From: Saccharum officinarum
Taxonomy: Eukaryota > Streptophyta > Magnoliopsida > Poales > Poaceae
Length of the DNA stretch: 64,000 nucleotides
Direction: 5' to 3'
Assembly: GCA_020631735.1 (NCBI GenBank)
Contig: CM036201.1
Coordinates: forward strand, 78,282,502 to 78,346,501
Part shown: piece after piece, positions 10,091 through 21,602 of the stretch
Numbering within the stretch: the stretch's first letter is position 1
How the letters are laid out: every line of letters begins with the position of its first letter
Translations under genes and position numbers: made by a program
Notes under the pieces: model-generated
What the model was told of the DNA's origin: nothing
What the model saw: the letters and a program-made list of their open reading frames with translations, nothing else
The model's database searches: none

Positions 10091-11200
10091 TTGGTAATTG
10101 GTGACAAACCTTTCACAAAGATGTTATGATAAAATTTTGATTGAACCCATGTCACATTGTCCAAGTATATTACCATGTGTAAGAATTATGGACATGTGAT
10201 CATGAATTCAAATTGATAGCAATGGCTCCCCCTACATGTATGCTATATGTTTGGATTTTGGAAGCATACATGTTTGATAGGAAAGATTAGGAGCATTGAC
10301 TACCAATAGGTGCTAAGTGTTTAAGATTATAGACCTTTGTAGCGTGATACCATCGGAGTAGCGATAAACACCATCTTAGCACCTTGTGTAGTTAGATACC
10401 ACTTGGAAAAACACAAACATAACTAGAAACCTCGTGAGATCAACATTATAAGCAAGGCTCTAGTACCACTATGAAAACATGAAGCAAGAAAAATCTAACT
10501 GCTTCCTATTCATGCTAGTACCTCAATGCAACATTCAAATTATACTAGCAAGTCACCACACAAGCAATGTATCGGAGAAAACGAAATGCATAACTATGCA
10601 TCATACATATGAAGTGCACATAGAAATGCAACATTTATGTTTAAGAGCTTGCTCCCCCTACTTGTGTGCTCAAAATTATCTTTGTGAACAACATTTTTCT
10701 CCTCCTTTGTGCTTCTCCTCCTTTGAGTTTTATCTTTGTGAACAAGAATTTCTCCCCCTTTGGCACCAATGACCACAAGGGACCAATCTTAGATAGATTA
10801 TCATGTTGAAATATGGGGTGAGGATCAAGTTTGTGATTCAACCTAGATTGCTTGCATAAATAAAATGCTTCGGTTTGATCCAAGGGCAAGCTTCTTCACA
10901 CCTCACTAGAAGGGTTATCATGCACCATGTTGAAGCAAATATTTAGACAAGTTTTCTAGATTAAACACTTAGGATCACAAGCTACTTAAACAAGTTATAT
11001 GCTACCACTAGATCATACAAGTCATGGAAACAATAGTGGCACCATATAAACTTCAAATTCATTTGATTTTCATGAATGAGCCTAGAACATGTAAATTATG
11101 ACTAGATGCACTAAACAAGTCCTTAGCATAGAATGTATGACATGTCAACCAAAAGTACCTTGGGGCTCGAAGGAGAGGCATGTCATATCATGGGGGTGCA
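10091..11200 (-). other. 3' non-coding region of copia element 2
   Basis: About 1.1 kb between the pol stop and the polypurine tract. SIRE relatives sometimes carry an envelope-like frame here. I see only short, unsupported frames, AT-rich sequence and no recognisable domain. Confidence 0.6.
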
Positions 11201-14200
11201 TCAACTCATGTTGGAGAAGTCAAGTATGTTCAACTCATTCTTTAGCTTGTGAAATCTCTTCTCATCAAGTGGCTTGGTGAATAGATCGGCTAATTGATCT
11301 TCGGTGCCCACACTCTCAATAGCAATGTCACCCTTTTGTTGATGATCTCTAATAAAGTGATGGCGGACATCAATATGCTTTGTTCCTTGATGTTGAACCG
11401 GATTGTTGGTTAGCTTCACGGCACTTTCATTGTCACATAGCAATGGTACATTCTTGAAATTGATTCCAAAATCCTTCAATGTTGCCTTCATCCACAAGAT
11501 TTGTGCACAACAACTACCCGCGGCGATGTATTCGGCCTCGGCAGTAGATAGTGCAATACTATTTTGCTTTTTGGATGACCATGAGACAAGTGATCTTCCC
11601 AATAATTGACAAGTCCCGAAAGTGCTCTTTCTCTCCACTTTGTCACCGGCATAGTCGGAATCCGAATATCTAACTAGCTCAAAGCTTGCACCTTTGGGAT
11701 ACCATAATCCAACATCTTGTGTATGCTTTAAGTACCTCAATATTCTCTTTGTTGCCTTCAAATGACTTTCTCTTGGTGAGGCTTGAAATCTTGCACACAT
11801 GCATACACTAAACATCACATCGGGTCTTGATGCCGTCACATAGAGTAGGCTACCAATCATTGATCTATATAGCTTTTGATCCATCATGTTGCCACTCTTG
11901 TCACTATCCAAACTTCCACTAGTGCCTATTGGGGTTGTAATACTTTTTGCATCTTCCATGCCAAACTTCTTGAGCATATCTTTGATGTACTTAGTTTGGC
12001 TCACAAATGTTCCTTCCTTCATTTGTTTGATTTGAAGTCCAAGAAAGAAACTAAGTTCACCAATCATTGACATTTCAAATTCCTTTGCCATCATTTTCCC
12101 AAACTCATCACAATAATCTTGATTGGTTGAACCGAATATGATATCATCAACATATATTTGCAACACAAACAAATCTTTCCCAATCTTCTTGGTGAATAGA
12201 GTAGTATCCACTTTGCCCATGACAAACCCTTTGGATAGCAAGAAGTCCCTCAATCTTTTATACCATGCTCTAGGTGCTTGCTTCAATCCATACAAAGCTT
12301 TTCTCAATTTGTAGACATGATTGGGTTTCTTATCATCTTCAAAACCGGGAGGTTGCTCCATATACACCTCCTCTTGGATGTACCCATTGAGAAATGCACT
12401 CTTCACATCCATTTGATATAGCTTGATATTGTGAGCACACGCATAGGCAAGTAAGATCCTAATTGCTTCCAATCTTGCAACCAGGGCATAAGTTTCACCA
12501 AAGTCAAGACCCTCTATTTGTGTGTAACCTTGAGCCACTAGTCTTGCTTTGTTCCTTATTACTATCCCATCTTGATCTTGTTTGTTGCGAAAGACCCATC
12601 TTGTTCCAATGACATTATGATCCTTAGGCCTCTCAACTAGTTTCCATACTTCATTTTTCTTGAAGTTGTTGAGCTCTTCATGCATTGCATTTACCCAATC
12701 TGGATCTCTCAATGCTTTATCAATGTCCTTGGGTTCTTCCATTGACACAAAAGAAGAGTGAGCACAAAATGATGCCAATCTTGATCTAGTTTGAACTCCC
12801 CTTTGTATGTCACCAATGATGGAATCCAATGGATGGTCTCTTGCAATGTTAGTTGGTTGAAGCACTTGGACTTGATTGCTTGGATGTTGATGTTGATTAT
12901 GAGTTGGAGATGATGAACTAGCCACTTGTTGATCTTGTTGTACTTGAGATGATGTACTAGCTTGATTCTGCATTAGAGAACCACTAGCTTGTGTAATTGG
13001 ACTTTGGAGCACTTGATCTTTGTCGTCATCCACATCAATCACTTGCTTTGGCCTAATATCACCAATATCTATTTCTTTCATAGCATTGGTCAATTAAGTT
13101 CCTCTCACATCATCCAAGTTATCTTCTTTATTTTGAGATCTATTGGTTTTATCAAACTCAACATCATGTACTTCTTCAAGTAAACCACTAGCCAAATTCC
13201 AAACTCTATAAGCTTTGCTAGTAGTGGAGTAACCAAGTAGGAAGCCTTCATCACATTTCTTCTCAAACTTGCTCAATCTAGTGCCCTTCTTCAAGATGTA
13301 GCATTTGCAACCAAATACCCGAAAGTATGCAATGTTAGGCTTTCTTCCATTTAATATCTCATATAGTGTCTTCTCTAGAAACTTGTGACAATAGAGGCGG
13401 TTGCTATAGAAGCAAGCTGTGTTGATTGCTTCGGCCCAAAATGAATGACTCACATTATACTCATTCAACATTGATCTTACCATATCAATTAAGGTTCTAT
13501 TCTTCCTTTCAACTAAGCCATTAGATTGAGGTGTATACTTGGCCGAGAATTGATGTTTGATTCCAAGCTCTTCACATAGCTCATCAATTCTTGTGTTTCT
13601 AAACTCACTTCCATTGTCACTTCTCACTTTCTTGATTGTGGTTTCAAACTCATTTTGTACTCTCTTGATGAACTTCTTGAATATGTCAAATACATTACTT
13701 TTGTCCCCAAGAAAGAATACCCATGCGTATCTAGTGAAATCATCCACAATCACAAAGACATACTTGTTGCCACCAATACTTGTGTATGTAGTTGGCCCAA
13801 ATAGATCCAAGTGCAACAACTCAAATGCCTTGGAAGTACTCATAATGCTCTTTAATGGATGAGTGTTGCCTACTTGCTTTCCGGCTTGACATGCACTACA
13901 TAGCTTATCCTTCTCAAATGTGACATCCTTCAAGCCTCTAACTAAGTCATGCTTCACTAACTTGTTTAATTGCTTCATGCCAACATGATCAAGTCTTCTA
14001 TGCCATAACCAACCCATACTTAATTTGGTAAGCAAGCATGTTGAAAGTTGAGTGTCACTAGCATTGAAATCAACCAAGTATAGATTCTCATATCTAAAAC
14101 CTTTGAAGATCAAATTGGAGCCATCAACACTAACTATCTCCACATCATCAACACCAAATATGCACTTGAAACCGAGATCACACAATTAAGCAACCGGGAG

Positions 14201-14425
14201 AAGATTGAAGTTTAACTTTTCAACTAAGAGCACATTAGAAATGCTATGATCATTAGAGATTGCAATCCTTCCAAGAGCCTTTACATCACCCTTGCTATTG
14301 TCACCAAATGTGATGCTATCAATGCCACTATCATTTGATTTGAGAGAGTTGAACATTCTTGAATGGGTCATATGTTGAGAGCACCCACTATCAAGCACCC
14401 AATGCCTTCCTCCGGCTTTGTAATT
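11201..14425 (-). pseudogene. pol: Copia element 2 pol polyprotein with two premature stops
   Basis: A Ty1-copia pol kept in one frame but interrupted by two TAA codons. The first (14186-14188) replaces a residue just before LCDLGFKC; the second (13094-13096) lies in the linker between integrase and RT. Visible: protease LDSGCSQHM; GAG-pre-integrase WLWHRRLDHVGM; integrase CSAC, LHLDLFGP, RSDNGSEF and [42 protein letters not shown] and [10 protein letters not shown]; RNase [21 protein letters not shown] and [14 protein letters not shown]. It ends at ILDFSNMS. It shares the gag frame, separated from the gag stop by TAA and TAG. The few point stops in an otherwise open 1,070-codon frame point to modest age. 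Confidence 0.92.
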
Positions 14426-14440
14426 TACCTACAAAATAAT

Positions 14441-15209
14441 TTAATATCTTTTAGGTACCCATACTTGCTTAGGTCCTTGGAGGTTAGTAACTAAGCTCTT
14501 TGGTACCCAAATAGCCTTCTTCTTTGGACCCATAATTGGTGTACCAACAAACTTAGCATGCACACCTTTCTCACCCTTGGTAAGCAAATAACAAGAATCA
14601 AAAGGAGTGTAAGGTACATTAGTATTTTTCTTGTTCTTGTTCATTTTATTGCAATTAATCTCTAGATGCCCAACTTGTTTGCATCTATTGCAATAATGAC
14701 CATTGCCCTTTACAAAGTGAGACTTTGGAGTAGCAAAGGCCGCCTTGCCCTTCTTGGGAGTATAGCCCAAACCCTCTTTGTTAAGAGAGAACCTTTGGCT
14801 ACCCAAGCATTTTAGCAAGTGGGCATCCCCACCATAGGCATTGCCTAATGCGCGGGTGAGATCATCCACCTCTCTCTTGATAGTCTCAACCACAAGTGAT
14901 GAATCACTAGTAGTAGAGGTAGAGTTGGTTGTGGTGGATGATGATGAGCTACATGAAGCATTAGTAGGACTAACAAATAAAGAATCATCAATAATATCAC
15001 ATGTTAGTCCAATATCACAAGTGACAATCACTCGCTTCTCCTTAGCTTCCTTCATGAACTTCTCCAACTTGAGGTCCTTTTCCTTGATGAGCTCAAGTAG
15101 AGTGGAGTGGGCTTCCTTAAGCCTAGTGTGAGTAACTTCAAGGTCCTCGTGGTCTTCCTTTAGACACTCACGAGAGGCCTCTAGCTCATAAAAGGATTTC
15201 CTAAGAGCT
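14441..15209 (-). pseudogene. gag: Copia element 2 gag, C-terminal half (beyond LINE insertion)
   Basis: The frame continues from the LINE junction at 15209 through a coiled-coil region (ALRKSFYELEASRECL onward), a Ser/Thr-rich linker and a perfect CCHC zinc knuckle (CNRCKQVGHLEINC), and stops after QVWVPKRY at 14441. It belongs with 18303-19713. Joined across the LINE, the two halves are not in exactly the same frame: the upstream half ends KECKGIE followed by TAA right at the junction. One small lesion is present there besides the insertion. Gag binds element RNA through the knuckle and forms the particle. Confidence 0.85.
15205..15209. repeat. Probable target site duplication of the RTE LINE, left copy
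   Basis: GAGCT here and GAGCT at 18298-18302 after the (TTG)n tail. The match extends imperfectly (GAGCTTTA versus GAGCTCTTA). Short, so moderate support. Confidence 0.5.
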
Positions 15210-15241
15210 TTAGTGGCGCGCTACATCTACGCCCGGGTGTA

Positions 15242-18126
15242 GTGAAAAATGAGCAAGGGTCTTCGCACTTCCCTCGACGGGTGCGAAGGGTAAGGAAGCT
15301 AGCCGAGCCAACTAGGATTCGTCTAGGTAGCTGGAATGTAGGGTCCCTAACGGGTAAGCTAAGAGAGCTAGTCGATGCAGCAATTAGAAGGCGTGTAAAT
15401 ATTCTATGCGTTCAGGAGACTAAATGGAAGGGCCAGAAGGCGAAGGAGGTAGAGGATACTGGCTTCAAACTTTGGTACACGGGGACAACATCGGGTAGGA
15501 ATGGTGTAGGCATCTTGATCGATAGGAGCCTTAAGGATGGAGTCGTTGATGTTAGGATGCAAGGCGACCGGATTATCTTGGTCAAGCTGCTAGTTGGAGA
15601 TTCGGCTCTGAATGTGATCAGTGCCTATGCCCCTCAGGTAGGTCTTAGCGAGGGCACCAAGAGGCAGTTTTGGGAAGATCTTGATAGCATGGTTAGTACC
15701 GTGCCTATCAGCGAGAAACTCTTTATAGGAGGAGACCTCAACGGCCATGTTGGTGCGACTAATGTAGGTTTCGAGCGGGTGCACGGGGGGTTCGGGTATG
15801 GTAGTAGGAATCAAGAGGGGGAGGATGTTTTGAACTTCGCGCTGGCCTATGACTTGTTGATAGCGAACACCCTCTTTAGGAAGAGGGAATCTCATCTAGT
15901 AACCTTTCGTAGTGGACAACATTCGAGCCAGATCGACTTTATCCTTGCAAGGAGGGAGGATAGACGTGCTTGCTTTGATTGTAAGGTGTTACCTGGGGAG
16001 TGTGTTGTCCCTCAACATAAGCTTGTGGTGGCGGACTTTCGCTTTTGGGTACGTGTCCACCGGGACAAACGGGCCAAGATTGCGAGAACGAAGTGGTGGA
16101 AGCTTAGAGGGGAAGCAGCGCAGACGTTTAAGGAGAGGATGCTAGACGAGGGACCTTGGGAAGAAGGAGAAGATGCCGACGACATGTGGCTAAAGATGGC
16201 AACATGTGTCCGGAAGGTGGCTTCGGAAGTGTTTGGCGTGAGTAGGGGAGGCAAACGGGAAGCGAAAGACACATGGTGGTGGAATGACGAGGTGCAAAGG
16301 GCTATTAGGGAGAAGAAGGAGTGTTTCAAGCGTCTCCACCATGACAAGAGTGTAGCCAACATCGAGGGCTATAAAATAGCGAAGAGGGTTGCAAAGCGAG
16401 CTGTGAGTGTAGCAAAAGGTCAGGCGTATGATGGCCTTTATCAGCGGCTAGGCACGAAGGAAGGGGAGAAGGACATTTATAGGATGGCTAGAATCCGCGA
16501 GAGGAAGACAAGGGACATCAACCAAATAAAATGCATCAAGGATGGGACAGATCGACTTCTGGTGAAGGATGAGGAGATCAAAGACAGATGGAGAGAGTAC
16601 TTCGACAAGCTGTTAATGGGGAGAATGAGGGTCCTGCCCTTGAGTTGGACGACTCATTTGACGATACCAACAGACGCTTTGTGAGGAGAATTCAGGAGGC
16701 AGAGATCGGAGAGGCTTTGAAGAGGATGAAGGGAGGTAAAGCGATGGGCCCTGATGGTATCCCCATTGAGGTGTGGAGATACCTAGGCGCCAGAGCGATA
16801 GTATGGTTAACTAAGCTTTTTAACCTTATTTTTCGGTCAAACAAGATGCCTGAAGAATGGAGGAGAAGTATATTAGTACCTATCTTCAAGAACAAGGGAG
16901 ATGTTCAAAGTTGTACTAACTACCGTGGGATTAAGTTGATGAGTCATACGATGAAGCTCTGGGAGAGGGTTATCGAGCATCGCCTAAGGAGAGTGACACA
17001 TGTGACCCAAAATCAGTTTGGGTTCATGCCTGGTAGGTCGACCATGGAGGCGATTTTCTTATTATGACAATTGATGGAGAGATATAGGGAGCAGAAGAAG
17101 GACTTGCACATGGTCTTTATTGACCTCGAGAAGGCATATGACAAAGTACCGAGAAATGTCTTGTGGTGGGCCTTGGAAAAGCACAAAGTCCCAACTAAGT
17201 ACGTTACCCTCATCAAGGATATGTACAGGGATGTGGTGACGTTTGTCCGAACATGTGATGGCGACACCAGTGACTTTCCAATTAAAATAGGACTGCATCA
17301 GGGGTCAGCTTTGAGCCCTTATTTATTTGCTTTGGTGATGGATGAGGTCACAAGGGACATACAAGGTGATATCCCTTGGTGTATGCTCTTTGCTGATGAT
17401 GTGGTGCTAGTTGACGACAGTAGGGCGGGAGTTAATAGGAAGTTAGAACTATGGAGGCACACGTTAGAGTCGAAAGGGTTCAGACTTAGTAGAACTAAGA
17501 CCGAGTATATGAGGTGCGATTTCAGCGCGACTAGGCACGAGGAGGGAGACGTTAGCCTCGATGGGCAAGTGGTGGCCAAGAAGGATACTTTTCGGTATTT
17601 AGGGTCGATGCTACAAAAGGATGGAGACATTGATGAAGATGTTAGGCATAGAATTTCAGCCGGCTGGTTGAAATGGCGTCAAGCTTCTAGCGTTCTCTGT
17701 GACAAAAGGGTGCCTCAGAAGCTGAAAGGTAAGTTCTATAGGACGGCGATTCGTCCGGCGATGTTATATGGTGCTGAGTGTTGGCCTACAAAAAGGCGAC
17801 ATGTCCAGCAATTGAGTGTAGCGGAGATGCGTATGTTGCGTTGGTGTTGTGGGCACACAAGGAGGGATAGAGTACGGAACGACGATATTCGAGATAGGGT
17901 TGGGGTGGCACCAATTGAGGAGAAATTGATTCAACATCGGTTGAGATGGTTTGGACATGTCCAACGGAGGCCTCCTGAGGCGCCGGTGCGTAGTGGAGTT
18001 CTAAAGCGGGCCGATAATGTAAAGAGCGGTAGAGGTCGACCTAAATTAACTTGGGACGAGTCCGTTAAGAGAGATCTTAAGGAGTGGAATATCCCCAAGG
18101 ATTTAGCTATGGATAGGAGCGCTTAG
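15242..18126 (+). pseudogene. RTE LINE endonuclease/reverse transcriptase, frameshift plus one stop
   Basis: The endonuclease domain (about residues 24-260) shows GSWNVGSLTGK, CVQETKWKG, ISAYAPQ, GGDLNGHVG, SQIDFILAR and the final HKLVVADF; these are the conserved AP-endonuclease motifs that nick target DNA. RT follows: [64 protein letters not shown] and catalytic FADDVVLV, then a C-terminal basic region ([14 protein letters not shown]). The frame shifts near 16611, where one base seems lost after DKLL, and a TGA interrupts it at 17065-17067. No in-frame ATG precedes the endonuclease domain; the frame opens with GTG at 15242, so the true start is unclear. Annotated genomes often mislabel this family as craniofacial development protein 2-like. 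Confidence 0.92.
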
Positions 18127-18262
18127 AGATTAGCAATCAACGTGCCTGAACCGTGACATCTTTTGTCTTGTGCCCTTTATGTCCCTTTATGTGTCTCCCT
18201 GTTTCTCGTCTCTTTTGGGTTTCATCTCTAGCCTACCCCAACTTGCTTGGGACAAAAGGCTA

Positions 18263-18297
<35 letters not shown>
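18263..18297 (+). repeat. (TTG)n tail of RTE LINE
   Basis: About eleven TTG repeats at the 3' end of the LINE, followed directly by the GAGCT of the host gag. Confidence 0.9.
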
Positions 18298-18302
18298 GAG
18301 CT

Positions 18303-19713
18303 CTTATTCAATTCCTTTGCACTCCTTACTCTTTTTGAGAGCAACAAGCTCTTCCATCAAGACATCATTTTCATTGCTTTTGGTAATGAGCTCTTGTTCT
18401 AAGATTTTGTATTTCTTGGTTGTCCTCTTGTATCCCTTGCTCATTTGATCTATTATGCCTAATAGATCATCCTTAGAGTAGTCCTCATCCTCCTCATCAT
18501 CACTCCTACAACCATCACTAGCATAAGAATCATCATCACTATCATTATATTTTACCTTGGTAGGCTTGGCCATAAGGCATGTTGATGTAGTGTCGAAGAC
18601 GGATGGCTTGTTGGAGAGGGCGATGTTTGCAATGGCTCGCCGAGTGGTCCTTTCATCATCACTAGAGCTTGCATCATCATCACTATCGGAGTTGTCACTA
18701 TCACAAGTGACTACATAACCACCACCCTTCTTCTTCTTGTTGAATGTGAAGCTCTTCTTTGCTTTCTTCTCATTCTCTTTCTTATCCATCTTGTTCTTCT
18801 TAAGCTTCAACTCTCCATCATGATATCTTTTGTCTTCATAGGGGCACTTCGCCACTATATGATCGGGGCTATTGCAATTGTAGGAAAGCACCTCCTTTGC
18901 CTTCATGAAGTCCCTTCTCTTTCTTGCACCATAGCCTCTCTTCTTCATGAACCGACCCATCTTTTGTACTAGAAGGGCCATGATCTCATCATCAAATGGA
19001 TCATCATCATCATCAACCTTGCTCTTGCCCTTGGAAGAAGAAGCCTTGAATGCGGTGGTCTTCTCTTGCTTGACCTTGATCTCCTTCTTCTCATCTTCAT
19101 CTTCATCATCATCATATTGAGCATCGGTCATGACATCTCCAAGCACTTGGTTTGGAGTCACCTTGTCCAAACCCTCTCTTTGGATCATCTTCCTCAAGAT
19201 AGCAAACTTCTTAGGTAAGTTCATCAAGAACTTATGTGAGAAGTCCTTGTCCTTGACATCTTCTCCTAGGCTCTTGAGATCATTGACAATAACTTGTAGC
19301 CTATAGAACATCTCCGGTATGGACTCATCATCCTTCATCTTGAAACTTGCAAACTTATCCTTGAGCATATAGAGTTTGGCACTCTTTACCGTTGAAGTGC
19401 CCTCATATGTTTCCTCTAATCTTGTCCACACTTCACTTGCCATCTCAAGATCCTTGATTTGCTCAAAGACCTTTGCATCAATCCCATTGTAGAGAGTATT
19501 GAGAGCCATAGTGTTACATTGGTTGTTGATGCGATCATTGTTGGTGAGGTTGTCGGGATCAATGATAGCATAATCATGGTGTGTCACCTTTCAAACGATC
19601 TCATGAATAGAGCCAAGATATTACTTCATCTTTCTTTTCCAATAATCAAAAGATGTGATACCATCAAAGAATGGTGGCTTGCCCCCGACATGGTTGAACA
19701 CAACTTGAGCCAT
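18303..19713 (-). pseudogene. gag: Copia element 2 gag, N-terminal half with two in-frame stops
   Basis: Starts at an ATG (19713) giving MAQVVFNHVGGKPPFFDG; the pattern F-DG-SFDYWKRKMK is the start of copia gag (DUF4219/UBN2). Two stops follow early: a TAA after KRKMK and a TGA a few codons later. From 19587 the frame is open: the UBN2 core (LNTLYNGIDAKVFEQIKDLE, TYEGTSTVKSAKLYMLKDKF), then a Lys/Asp/Glu-rich stretch and a zinc knuckle SYNCNSPDHIVAKC in which the first cysteine is Ser, so that knuckle has probably lost zinc binding. It ends at the LINE junction near 18303. Confidence 0.88.
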
Positions 19714-19753
19714 CTTACACCGAGGTTGTTAAGCCTTACAAACGGTGACCACG

Positions 19754-19765
19754 GCTCCGATACCA
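19754..19765 (-). other. Primer binding site, copia element 2
   Basis: The minus strand reads TGGTATCGGAGC, two bases from the 5' LTR. Identical to the site of copia element 1 and matching initiator tRNA-Met with one difference. Confidence 0.88.
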
Positions 19766-20663
19766 CTTGAAAGGTCTAGATGGCTAGAGGGGGGTGAATA
19801 GCCTTTTAAAATTTTCTACAAAGACAAGCTAAACAAGTTTATCAATATAACAAATAGCGAGATGCGAGTTTTGCTTAGCCTACGGGGTGTTTGCAAGCCA
19901 CCTATCCAAAACACAATTCTAGTAATTGCACTCAACCGCACAAGTCAAACCGAGAAGGTAACTACAACTACAACTGGCAAGCTACACAAAAGGGCTACTC
20001 TAGCAAAGCTAACTAGCTAGCAAAGATAACTAAGAAAGTAATGCGGAGTTGAGTTAGGAGAGTTTCACCGAGAGGCGAAGTAATGAGCCAACCAATATGA
20101 TCAACAAAGAATACCAAGATAATCGAACACCGGGATCAATCAATCACAATATGAAAGTGATGACACGAAGATTTATCCCGAGGTTCACGTGCTTGCCGGC
20201 ACGCTAGTCCCCGTTGTGTCCCTCTTCACCACGTGGTTCGGTAGCTAATCGGTCTCATACCGAGCCTCTCAAAAGGCGCCACAAGAACCTACCAAATGGC
20301 AAAAGGTTGCAATGACACGAGCAATTCACTAACGTTGTCTTTGGCGCTTCGCCGAGGTAGGCACAAACCCCTCACAATCACCGGAGGTGGCCAAGAACAA
20401 TCACCAACTCTTGCCAACGCCTCTAAGCTGCTCCAAGCCGTCTAGGTGGCGGTAACCACCAAGAGAAACAAGAATCACGCAGCAAATCAACCACCAAGTG
20501 CCAACTAGATGCAATCTCGTAATGCAAATGCACTTGGATCACTCAATCTCACTTCGAATATGCAAAGAAGCAAGAGAGATGAGTGGGAGGGGAGTTGTTT
20601 AGCTCAAAGTGCTCACAACTATGTCAAATGTTCGAGAGAGAGAGCCTTGAGCCGGCCAATGAG

Positions 20664-20671
20664 TATATATA
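20664..20671 (-). promoter_or_regulatory. TATA box in 5' LTR of copia element 2
   Basis: TATATATA at the same LTR position as 9106-9113. This is the copy that would drive the full-length transcript toward gag. Confidence 0.55.
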
Positions 20672-20719
20672 GACGTGCCCCTTCGAAAAGAGCCGTTAGA
20701 AACTTAAACAACCAAAATC

Positions 20720-21130
20720 GCGCTGACCGGACGCGCTGGTCCAACTGACCGGACGCGCTGGTCGCCCAACGGCTAACTGCGAAGCAACGACCGGACACGC
20801 TCATCGCGCAGACCGGACGCGCTGCGAACGACCGGACGCGCTGCGAACGACCGGACGCGCTGGTCACGCGAATGACCGGACGCGCTGGTCTCCTGAGCAG
20901 CGCTCAACGAAACAACGACCGGACGCGCTGAAGAAATATGACCGGACGCGACAGTGCCAGCGTCTGGTTAGAGTCCAGTAAGCTCCCTGAACGACCGGAC
21001 ACGTCCGATCATTAGTGACCGGACGCGCCTTGCGTCCGATCATCGAACTGAAAAACGCGCAGACACTGAACACAGACCGGACGCGTCCGGTCATGCAAGG
21101 ACCGCGTCCGGTTCAGCGTCCGGTCACCTC
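20720..21130. repeat. GACCGGACGCGCTG array in U3 of the 5' LTR
   Basis: Same array as 9163-9540, with one additional tandem unit (GCGAACGACCGGACGCGCT appears twice in a row near 20820-20845). It shows that the array changes unit number between the two LTRs of one insertion. Confidence 0.85.
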
Positions 21131-21602
21131 TGTGACCTCCGTTCGCCTCCGTTTCTTTTCCGGACTTCCGGCGTAGTGGAAAATAGTCGTTTCAACTTCT
21201 CGAAAACGCCTGAATCCCGCCTCGCAAGCTAGAGGCACTTAGTGAAAAATAGTCGTTTCAACTTCTCGAAAACTTTTCGAGGCGATATTAGTTCTATCCA
21301 AATGCATATGATCATGAAATGCACACCTAGAGGCACTTAGGAGTTTAATAGCCGCGTCATTCCCCTCTTTATAGTACGGCTATCTATCCTATAATGTAAC
21401 CACACCCACTAGGTGTCTTGGTTACTAAAACACAACCCTTAAGCATATACCTTTGCCTTGATCATATAGGGTTGCGTCCAAATCCAAGTGTGGCCATCAT
21501 CATCACCATGTCCATCTTGCCACCAACCTTGGAATGTACTAATCCTTATATGCTACATACAACTTAGACATAGGATTAGCAACACCAAACATAGGACTTT
21601 CA

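Larger units (their letters stand above)
15210..18297 (+). mobile_element. RTE-clade LINE inserted in copia element 2 gag
   Basis: About 3.1 kb, plus strand, opposite to its host. It contains an apurinic endonuclease domain followed by reverse transcriptase and ends in (TTG)n. The 3' sequence CCCCAACTTGCTTGGGACAA followed by AGGCTATGTTG is the conserved tail of plant RTE elements. The short 3' end, lack of a poly(A) tail and single frame fit RTE rather than L1. Confidence 0.92.
8210..21602 (-). mobile_element. Ty1-copia element 2 (SIRE/Maximus-like), full length, with nested RTE LINE
   Basis: Complete element on the minus strand: 5' LTR 21602-19768, primer binding site 19765-19754, gag 19713-14441 (split by the LINE at 15210-18297), pol about 14425-11201, polypurine tract 10090-10079, 3' LTR 10078-8210. 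LTR ends are inverted (TGAAAGGTC and GACTTTCA) and the insertion has a perfect 5-bp TSD. Without the LINE it is about 10.3 kb. The coding region has four in-frame stops, so the copy cannot move alone. Confidence 0.93.
19768..21602 (-). repeat. 5' LTR of copia element 2
   Basis: 1835 bp, TGAAAGGTC to GGACTTTCA. Nearly identical to 8210-10078 where alignable. It differs by a replaced stretch around 21205-21275 containing a second copy of AATAGTCGTTTCAACTTCTC, and by a loss of about 24 bp near 21580. Confidence 0.92.

Noticed and set aside
10091..11200. Envelope-like third ORF of a SIRE element
   Set aside because: Only frames under 100 codons, with no signal peptide, membrane segment or shared motif that I could support.
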